DNA of 5,277 bases from an uncultured Bacteroidota bacterium (GTDB lineage Bacteria; Bacteroidota; Bacteroidia; B-17B0; Aurantibacillaceae): contig CAIXZI010000593.1 of the NCBI GenBank assembly GCA_903923915.1, positions 1-5,277 on the forward strand, written 5' to 3'. Position numbers and translations under genes: made by a program. Of this stretch, positions 1 to 5,277 are shown one piece after another; position 1 is the first letter of the stretch, and the number at the start of each line of letters is the position of its first letter. The notes beneath the pieces were generated by a model. It was not told where the DNA came from. It searched no databases and saw only the letters and a program-made list of their open reading frames with translations.

Positions 1-386
1 ATTTTATTTCTGTTTTTAATTCCAAAAAAACGTATGGCCAAAAAAGTGCCAAATGGTATAGAGAGTAAAACGGGTGATACAGCTGCAATACTATTAATAC
101 CTACATATTTTTTTGCTTTAATTAAAAAACGATTGGTACGGGTAAAAAGTTTCTTTTTTCTGTTTGGAGATAATTTGCGAATAAAATATTCATACAGCAT
201 AATTAATTCTTTTGATAAAAATGCGGATAGCATTGCGCCAAAAAAACCGGCACTTGCGCCAATTAAAAGTATTTTAAAAAAGGGGAAATGAAAAGCAAAA
301 ATTTCTGTAGGTAAACCAAGCAATGCAGGCCTATATGCACAGGCAAAAAATGCAGTTATTATTTTACCCCACTCAGTTACGTCCAT
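1..386 (-). CDS. Small multi-pass membrane protein, conserved in Bacteroidota, function unknown (3' end outside window)
   Basis: An open frame of 128 codons starts at the ATG at 386-384 and runs off the left edge without a stop. The product begins MDVTEWGKIITAFFACAY. It shows a hydrophobic segment near residues 9-25, a second at about 36-57 rich in Gly, Ala and Phe, a basic stretch (RKLSPNRKKK, 70-79), and a third hydrophobic segment at about 99-122. The third contains SPVLLSIPFGTFLAIRFFG, which I remember as the conserved C-terminal signature (usually TPVLLSIPIG) of small hypothetical membrane proteins in Bacteroidota, typically about 150-170 residues long. If so, 25-40 residues are missing. 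The start lies one base after the upp stop (TAG-C-ATG), which supports this ATG and suggests coupled translation. An inner-membrane location is inferred. I know of no function. Confidence is high that it is a gene, moderate for the family. Confidence 0.8.
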   Translation of the reverse strand, partial: MDVTEWGKIITAFFACAYRPALLGLPTEIFAFHFPFFKILLIGASAGFFGAMLSAFLSKELIMLYEYFIRKLSPNRKKKLFTRTNRFLIKAKKYVGINSIAAVSPVLLSIPFGTFLAIRFFGIKNRNK

Positions 387-387
387 G

Positions 388-1038
388 CTACAGCTTTTCG
401 CCAAAAGCTAAATCGCCGGCATCGCCTAAGCCAGGTACAATATATGAGTGGGCTGTAAGTTCTTCATCAACCGCCGCTAACCACAAGGTATAATTATTAT
501 CTGGCATATTTTTTTTTACATACTCAACACCTTCTTTGCTGGCAATAACGGCTACAATATGTGTATGCTTTGGTTTTCCTTTTGATAGCAGTGCTTTGTA
601 AGCAAGTACCATTGATGAACCCGTTGCTAGCATAGGGTCTGTAAGAATTAAAACCTTATTATCCAACGCCGGACTTGATAAATATTCTATCTGAATTTCG
701 AACGTATTGTCTTTGTGATGTTTTCTAAACGCAGATACAAACGCATTTTGAGCGCCATCAAATACATTTAAAATACCTGTATGTAAAGGTAAACCAGCAC
801 GTAAAATAGTAGCAATTACAGGCTGCTCAGCCAAGGTTAATGTGTTTGCTTCAGCTAAAACAGTTTCAGTAATTGTCTTTTTATAAGGTAACGTTTTAGA
901 AATTTCATAGGCAAAAAATTCGCCAATGCGTTCCATATTTCTGCGAAAACGAATGCGATCTTGCTGAATGTGTTTATCACGAATTTCTGCAATATATTGA
1001 TTTAAGATGGAGGTTTGTTCAGATAAGATATGAATCAT
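388..1038 (-). CDS. upp: Uracil phosphoribosyltransferase
   Basis: This cytoplasmic pyrimidine salvage enzyme converts uracil and PRPP to UMP and diphosphate. The 216-residue product matches the family's usual length (about 208-217). The PRPP-binding loop is VLILTDPMLATGSSM (129-143), against the common LDPMLATGGS. ILRAGLPL at 78-85 is the conserved segment of the active-site region. The C-terminal uracil-binding signature is YIVPGLGDAGD (199-209), followed by LAFGEKL where many homologues have RLFGTK. The key loop residues D134, T139 and G140 are present, so the enzyme should be active. The ATG at 1038 gives a normal N-terminus. The upstream sequence is AT-rich with no Shine-Dalgarno match, as is usual in Bacteroidota. 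It lies 26 bases after the deacetylase-like gene, the longest gap in the cluster, and one base before the membrane protein gene. The stop codon is TAG. Identification is secure. Confidence 0.96.
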   Translation of the reverse strand: MIHILSEQTSILNQYIAEIRDKHIQQDRIRFRRNMERIGEFFAYEISKTLPYKKTITETVLAEANTLTLAEQPVIATILRAGLPLHTGILNVFDGAQNAFVSAFRKHHKDNTFEIQIEYLSSPALDNKVLILTDPMLATGSSMVLAYKALLSKGKPKHTHIVAVIASKEGVEYVKKNMPDNNYTLWLAAVDEELTAHSYIVPGLGDAGDLAFGEKL

Positions 1039-1064
1039 ATTATTTATTTGTGAGATGAAAATTA

Positions 1065-2366
1065 CTAATTAGCCGCTAATTTAACAACTTCTTCGTAAAC
1101 ATATTGCCAATCCTGCCAATCGCGCCAATTACTTAACGTTTCATTATGCCAAAGAGTTATACACATTCCGTTTACTTTTTTAATTTGATTGATTAATTCA
1201 GTACATTGTTTTATAGCTTGTTCTTGATTTAAATTCATGTAGGTTTTCAACGTTCCATCCATCACACAAAATGGATAAACAGTAAGCGAGGTTTCTTCTT
1301 CAGCATCCAAATCATACCATTTAAAAGGCGAACAAACACTGGCTCTAAAACCTGCTTTAGATGCGAAACCCATGGTATAATCTTCCTGAATACCGCAACT
1401 GATAATGTTTTTGTAGGTTTCAGGTAAATGAAGTTTTAAAAAATGCTGTCTGCTTTTTGTTACGCTACGATGTGTAATATTTGCTAAACGACTAACCTCA
1501 ATTCTAACTTGTTGTGCATTTTCATTAGAGCCAAAAGAAGGGTGAATGCCCGTTTCGGCATAATCTCCCAAATGTTTTATAAGCGACTGAAACTTTGAAT
1601 TATTGGCTGAAATATTTTTATCGTTAACACCGTAATTTCCTAAAAGAAAAAAATAAATCATATTCAATTTATATTTTTCCTGAAGGGATAAAAGATAATC
1701 ATAAGTATCGTATGGATCTTTATTTTTACCTATTAACGTTAATGCGCGTTCTTTTATATCATTAAAATTTCCTTTGGCAAGCGCCTTTAAAAAAGCGCCT
1801 CCTGTGCGCATGGCATCTTTGTTTTTGTAAGCCCAGGCATTATCAATATCAATGGTAGAAATATATTGATATGTGTTTTCTGTATGTTTTAAATCAGGAT
1901 ATTTTGCAAGAATTATTTTTTTCAATTCAGCAGCCCACATATTTATAACAGGTAAATGCAAAAAATTATTTTGAAAAGCCAAGCTGTTATCTGCTTCAAA
2001 ACGATTGTGATTATCGGTTATATGAGGTAAATATTCTTCATATCTACTCATTAAAAAAAATGAGGCCGAAAAAACATCAAAGGGAATTTTTGCGTTTGAA
2101 TTTTTAAATAGGATTGGAATTTCAAGCCATGTTGAAAGTGAAATATTTTGTTGTTTAATGCCTTTTTCAAATAATAATGTGTGAGGCGTTATATTTATTT
2201 CTGATTGAATAGAAGCCTCATTATAACTGAGCTTTGCGCCATTATAAGAAATAAATTCTTCTTGATTATTGGTGTAATTAATTTCAAATCCACACAAACT
2301 TTTTAAGATGAAATCGGCAATGTAGGAAAAGCGCGATGATGGTTTATGTGAGTAAACTAACAACAT
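1065..2366 (-). CDS. Polysaccharide deacetylase-like protein with DUF7033-type N-terminal domain
   Basis: This 433-residue protein has no signal peptide or clear membrane segment, so it is probably cytoplasmic. The N-terminal part (about 1-150) contains PFDVFSASFFLMSRYEEYL (95-113) and RFEADNSLAF, typical of the Bacteroidota DUF7033-type domain. The rest resembles a NodB/CE4 barrel: TIDIDNAW (171-178) in place of TFDDG, GIHPSFGSN (273-281) in place of HTxxH, SRQHFL (305-310), then DYTMGFAS (329-336), GFRAS (339-343) and LWHNE (405-409). D173, D175, H275, H308 and H407 are candidate metal or catalytic residues. The canonical second His of motif 2 is absent (G279). The expected role is deacetylation of an N- or O-acetylated sugar, but no substrate is demonstrated. 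The ATG directly abuts the epimerase stop (TAAATG), which supports the start and coupling with it. The stop codon is TAG. The family call is firm, the activity is not. Confidence 0.87.
   Translation of the reverse strand: MLLVYSHKPSSRFSYIADFILKSLCGFEINYTNNQEEFISYNGAKLSYNEASIQSEINITPHTLLFEKGIKQQNISLSTWLEIPILFKNSNAKIPFDVFSASFFLMSRYEEYLPHITDNHNRFEADNSLAFQNNFLHLPVINMWAAELKKIILAKYPDLKHTENTYQYISTIDIDNAWAYKNKDAMRTGGAFLKALAKGNFNDIKERALTLIGKNKDPYDTYDYLLSLQEKYKLNMIYFFLLGNYGVNDKNISANNSKFQSLIKHLGDYAETGIHPSFGSNENAQQVRIEVSRLANITHRSVTKSRQHFLKLHLPETYKNIISCGIQEDYTMGFASKAGFRASVCSPFKWYDLDAEEETSLTVYPFCVMDGTLKTYMNLNQEQAIKQCTELINQIKKVNGMCITLWHNETLSNWRDWQDWQYVYEEVVKLAAN
1067..1081. repeat. 15-base perfect palindrome at the end of the deacetylase-like gene
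   Basis: AATTAGC-C-GCTAATT is an inverted repeat with 7-base arms and a single central base. As RNA it could form a 6-bp stem with a 3-base loop. It overlaps the TAG stop of the deacetylase-like gene and lies about 30 bases before upp. No T-run follows in the direction of transcription, so it does not look like an intrinsic terminator. It could be an operator or a chance feature of AT-rich DNA encoding Leu-Ala-Ala-Asn-stop. Confidence 0.3.
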
Positions 2367-3512
2367 TTAAGCAAGATTTTTTATTAACTCATTACAAATA
2401 AATTCAGCTGCCTGCCCATCTCCAAACAACTTAGGAAAGCTTGGTTTATTAGTTGCGAAATTGTTGTAAGCCGCAATCACTTTATCTTTATCAGCATCCG
2501 CTAAAACAGCTGCGCCACAGGATAGTAGCTCAACCCACTCGGTTTCAGGCCTTAAAATTATGCAAGGCTTATCAAAATAAAATGCTTCTTTTTGTACGCC
2601 GCCACTATCTGTCATAACTAACGAACAATTTTTTTCTAACATAATCATATCTAAAAAAGGAAGTGGTTCGCAAATAATAAATTGTTTAGAGGCACTTATT
2701 TTTTCAAGCAAGTTTTTATCCAAATATTCGTTCACACATTTTTTTGTACGAGGATGCAAAGGAAGAATAACTGCGGTATTATTTTTTTGATGTATCTCAA
2801 ACAGCGCTGAGAACAAAGCATTCAAACGTTTGGGTATATCGGTATTATTATCTCGGTGAATGGTTGCTAAAATAAAATTATAATTTTGTAAATTATATTT
2901 TTTAAGAATTTCAGATTTCTGCTCTGCAATATTCGCAAAATGCAAGCTGTTATCATACATCACATCGCCGCAATGATAAATTTTTGGATTGTTAATATTG
3001 TATGGAGATTTTGTATCTGTTTTAAATCCTTCTACAACTAAGTTGTCAAAGCCCGCTTTTGTAGGCGAAAATAAAAAGGTAGAAGCATGATCGCAGCTAA
3101 TACGATTAATTTCTTCGGGCATTGTTTTATTAAATGAACGCAAACCTGCTTCAATGTGCGCAATGGGTACATGAATTTTTGCAGCAGCCATAGCACCTGC
3201 CAATGTAGAATTTGTATCGCCATACAATACAATGGCTTGTGGTTTTTCTTTTACTAAAATTTCTTCAATACCTGTAAGCATCGTAGCAGTCTGCTTCGCA
3301 TGAGATCCACTACCAACATTCAAATTATAATTTGGCTGAGGAATTTGCAGTTCATCAAAAAAAACACCACTCATGTTGGCATCATAATGCTGTCCGGTAT
3401 GCACAATAATTTCTTGTATCTCGTTACTGAAATTATTTTTTATAGCTCTGCTTAAAGCTGCAGCTTTTATTATTTGCGGACGAGCCCCTATGATGGTTAC
3501 AATTTTTATCAT
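2367..3512 (-). CDS. wecB: UDP-N-acetylglucosamine 2-epimerase (non-hydrolysing) family protein, WecB/WbpI-like
   Basis: The 381-residue product is a GT-B-fold cytoplasmic enzyme that inverts C2 of a UDP-HexNAc. The classical reaction is UDP-GlcNAc to UDP-ManNAc, supplying surface polysaccharide precursors. Visible motifs are TIIGARPQIIKAA (6-18), HTGQHYD (38-44), YGDTNST (97-103), HIEAGLRSF (119-127), MPEEINR (131-137), IHRDNNTD (218-225), PLHPRTK (251-257), TDSGGVQKEA (301-310) and RPETEWVELL (321-330). D99, E121, E133 or E134, and H219 align with the catalytic Asp, Glu, Glu and His of this family. Length is normal and nothing is missing. GARPQ and ETEWVE, instead of GTRPE and TTERPE, suggest the WbpI-like branch, some members of which act on UDP-GlcNAc3NAcA; the symbol wecB is therefore a family label. 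The ATG sits one base after the VWA gene stop (TAA-G-ATG), and the TAA stop abuts the next gene. Confidence 0.92.
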   Translation of the reverse strand: MIKIVTIIGARPQIIKAAALSRAIKNNFSNEIQEIIVHTGQHYDANMSGVFFDELQIPQPNYNLNVGSGSHAKQTATMLTGIEEILVKEKPQAIVLYGDTNSTLAGAMAAAKIHVPIAHIEAGLRSFNKTMPEEINRISCDHASTFLFSPTKAGFDNLVVEGFKTDTKSPYNINNPKIYHCGDVMYDNSLHFANIAEQKSEILKKYNLQNYNFILATIHRDNNTDIPKRLNALFSALFEIHQKNNTAVILPLHPRTKKCVNEYLDKNLLEKISASKQFIICEPLPFLDMIMLEKNCSLVMTDSGGVQKEAFYFDKPCIILRPETEWVELLSCGAAVLADADKDKVIAAYNNFATNKPSFPKLFGDGQAAEFICNELIKNLA

Positions 3513-3513
3513 C

Positions 3514-5265
3514 TTAATTTAAACCGTTATATTTTCTTACAAACCATTCTACACTTAAAAATACAAGTAAAAGAAAAAACAAAATTTTCAAATTAATAAA
3601 ATCGTTTACTTGTTTTTGTTCATGCACCAATGTTTTAATATTCTCGTTGTCTAACAATTTTTTTTGCAAATCATTCAGTTGTCTTGGATAAAATAATTGT
3701 CCGCCTGTTTTTTTGCTGATGTTATATAGTAAAGCATGATCGGCTGTAGTGCTTGTAAATTCAGCTAAAAGTGGTTTAACGGTAAACTCACCTTTTTGTG
3801 AAAATAACTGATTGTTTATTTTTACCTGTGCTGAGTATGCGTAATCTCCGGGAGGGAAATTACCCGGACTTAAATGATAGGCAGTTGAAGTTTTAGAAAA
3901 TGTGTAAGTAAATTGCTTTTTGGCTTCATCCATAATAATCATGCTAACCTCAGGCTCATTAATTAATTCATAACTTGGATTAAAAACCTCGGCATCAAAT
4001 TCAAGTGGTTCGTTCTCGTTTATAATTTTTTTAGTAAAGACTTTAAAGAAACTTTTATCAGCTTTTACAGAAAGATATTGAACTGTTTTTTGAATCAACT
4101 CTTCAAACAAAGTATTATTCTCATGGTCGGCATAATCTCTCAATTTCCAACGCCATAAACCTTCCGCACAAAACAAAGCAGATTTTTGCCCTCCGTTATC
4201 TGCAAAAACTAAAATAGGGTTTTCGGTTTGCACTTGCCCAATTTGCTGATTTACCAAAGCAACGGCTCCGTTAGAAACTTTATAGGAAGTTAAAGCACAA
4301 CTAACCGCTGGAAATTCTTTCATATAATTCTTTAAATCATTGCTAATATTAAATAAGGAGAAGCCACTATTTACAATTGGTTCGGCATCATTATATCTGC
4401 TAATAGAATTGCCAAACCTTAACGAAGAAAAAGCCCAAAAATCATTTTTAGAAAATTGCCAAACTGATGTTTTATTAGCTGAAATTTCTAAAGCAATTTT
4501 TTTAGCAGCAATATTATTTTGATTTACATTATGAAGAATTAATAAGCTGTAAGGCTTTAATGAAGCATTAAAATGTTCAGCCAGTTGCACTTCAACTTCA
4601 TAACTCTGGTTAGCTTCAATAGTTTGTTTAAGCGCAGCCACATCAGGGTGTGGAGCACCAACGAGTAATAAAATTTTTTCTCGTTTATCAATAACATCTA
4701 CCACAAAAGGCATACTGTTGTTGTTTTTAATTTGCTCTCCGTTAGTAAATGTAAGTGTTGCCTGATAACGCTGCACGCCTGCTTTATCAGCATTCAATAA
4801 AAAATTTAATACACCTGTATAATTGTTAGATGTGTATTTTATTTTTTGTTCAGCTAATTTTTTATCGCCTTGATAAATACTTAAAACAGCATCTTTCCCT
4901 TGCAAATCTGCGGCTTGCACTTGTATCTCTACCGGAAACTGATTGCCGATATAAGCCGTTTGATTATGATTTATTTTTTTGATGAATGCATCTCTTTGTA
5001 AGGTTGTATCGCCTAAAGCAATTGTAAATACAGGGTAATTGACGTTGCCTATATTTGATATTGGATTACTGCCTGTATTGTATAATCCATCGGTAGCTAA
5101 AACAACTGCGCCTACATTTTTTCCTTCAAAGTTATTTTGAATATCAATAAATACGTTTGAGATATTAGTTTCCTTTCCTGAAAAATTAAGTGTGTCGTCG
5201 GTTTTTACATCTCCGCCATGTGACCATTTTTGCTCACTATCACAGCTGAAAAAAAGTCGATATCC
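3514..5265 (-). CDS. VWA-domain membrane protein, partial (N-terminus missing)
   Basis: The frame is open for 583 residues from just inside the right edge to a TAA at 3516-3514. Counting from the first in-frame residue at 5265, the C-terminal half of a VWA domain covers about 1-95, with TNIS (33-36; a candidate MIDAS Thr), VVLATDGLYNTGSNP (54-68; TDG Asp) and PVFTIALGDT (78-87). A beta-rich region follows (FPVEIQ, 110-115). A glutamine-amidotransferase-like segment begins at KILLLVGAPHPD (197-208) and includes EGLWRWKLRDY (368-378). A second beta-sandwich region starts near 416, and one C-terminal membrane helix lies at about 559-576, ending in a short basic tail. From memory, full-length Bacteroidota relatives are near 690-700 residues, with two N-terminal membrane helices and the MIDAS DxSxS, all missing here. 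The product is probably membrane-anchored with an extracytoplasmic bulk. Its function is unknown. A TGA at 5268-5266 ends the frame near the edge (see findings). Confidence 0.87.
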   Translation of the reverse strand, partial: GYRLFFSCDSEQKWSHGGDVKTDDTLNFSGKETNISNVFIDIQNNFEGKNVGAVVLATDGLYNTGSNPISNIGNVNYPVFTIALGDTTLQRDAFIKKINHNQTAYIGNQFPVEIQVQAADLQGKDAVLSIYQGDKKLAEQKIKYTSNNYTGVLNFLLNADKAGVQRYQATLTFTNGEQIKNNNSMPFVVDVIDKREKILLLVGAPHPDVAALKQTIEANQSYEVEVQLAEHFNASLKPYSLLILHNVNQNNIAAKKIALEISANKTSVWQFSKNDFWAFSSLRFGNSISRYNDAEPIVNSGFSLFNISNDLKNYMKEFPAVSCALTSYKVSNGAVALVNQQIGQVQTENPILVFADNGGQKSALFCAEGLWRWKLRDYADHENNTLFEELIQKTVQYLSVKADKSFFKVFTKKIINENEPLEFDAEVFNPSYELINEPEVSMIIMDEAKKQFTYTFSKTSTAYHLSPGNFPPGDYAYSAQVKINNQLFSQKGEFTVKPLLAEFTSTTADHALLYNISKKTGGQLFYPRQLNDLQKKLLDNENIKTLVHEQKQVNDFINLKILFFLLLVFLSVEWFVRKYNGLN

Positions 5266-5277
5266 TCACAGACTCCG

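Noticed and set aside
34..291. Plus-strand open frame of 85 codons
   Set aside because: It lies opposite the small membrane protein gene, whose frame is open across the whole stretch, has a coupled start after upp, and shows a recognisable conserved segment. The plus-strand product has no recognisable features.
1039..1064. Promoter or terminator in the 26-base gap before upp
   Set aside because: There is only a one-mismatch -7-like element with no convincing -33 partner at the right spacing, and no stem with a T-run, so it is not listed as a feature.
3038..3232. Minus-strand open frame of 64 codons
   Set aside because: It is an alternative frame inside the epimerase gene, which carries all family motifs across this region.
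3847..3868. GC-rich inverted repeat TCCGGG ... CCCGGA as a possible terminator or structured RNA
   Set aside because: It lies inside the VWA gene, has no T-run, and is explained by Pro-Gly-rich coding sequence (SPGNFPPGDY).
4340..4522. Plus-strand open frame of 60 codons
   Set aside because: It lies opposite the VWA protein gene, with no start context or recognisable product.
5266..5268. In-frame TGA read as a sense codon (genetic code with TGA reassigned)
   Set aside because: The four complete gene ends use TAG or TAA, but no other in-frame TGA occurs over some 1,700 codons, and all tryptophans are TGG. A recoded genome would show many internal TGA codons.

Overview
The window looks like a piece of chromosome from a member of the Bacteroidota. 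The DNA is AT-rich (by eye about one third G+C), no Shine-Dalgarno-like sequence stands out before the gene starts, and all five proteins resemble forms familiar from that phylum. The clearest cases are the deacetylase-like protein with a DUF7033-type N-terminus and the large von Willebrand A (VWA) membrane protein. No finer placement is justified from sequence alone.

All five genes lie on the minus strand, so transcription runs from right to left. In that order they are: (1) a VWA-domain membrane protein lacking its N-terminus (3514-5265); (2) a non-hydrolysing UDP-GlcNAc 2-epimerase-type enzyme (2367-3512); (3) a polysaccharide deacetylase-like protein (1065-2366); (4) uracil phosphoribosyltransferase, upp (388-1038); (5) a small multi-pass membrane protein cut by the left edge (1-386). 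The gaps are 1, 0, 26 and 1 bases, and no terminator-like hairpin with a T-run was seen between genes. This looks like one operon with translational coupling at three of the four junctions. No stretch over 300 bases lacks a gene, and nothing on the plus strand looks like a real gene.

Functionally, the epimerase and the deacetylase-like protein both point to surface polysaccharide or sugar-nucleotide metabolism. Upp feeds the uridine nucleotide pool from which UDP-sugars are made, although upp is also a housekeeping salvage gene. The VWA protein and the small membrane protein have no assigned role. I found no RNA genes, mobile elements, CRISPR arrays or phage genes, and no convincing undescribed system. 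The points most worth a second look are the in-frame stop 10-12 bases from the right edge (possible frameshift or contig-end error), the altered metal-binding motifs of the deacetylase-like protein, and the substrate of the epimerase, whose motifs fit the GARPQ/WbpI-like branch better than classical WecB.
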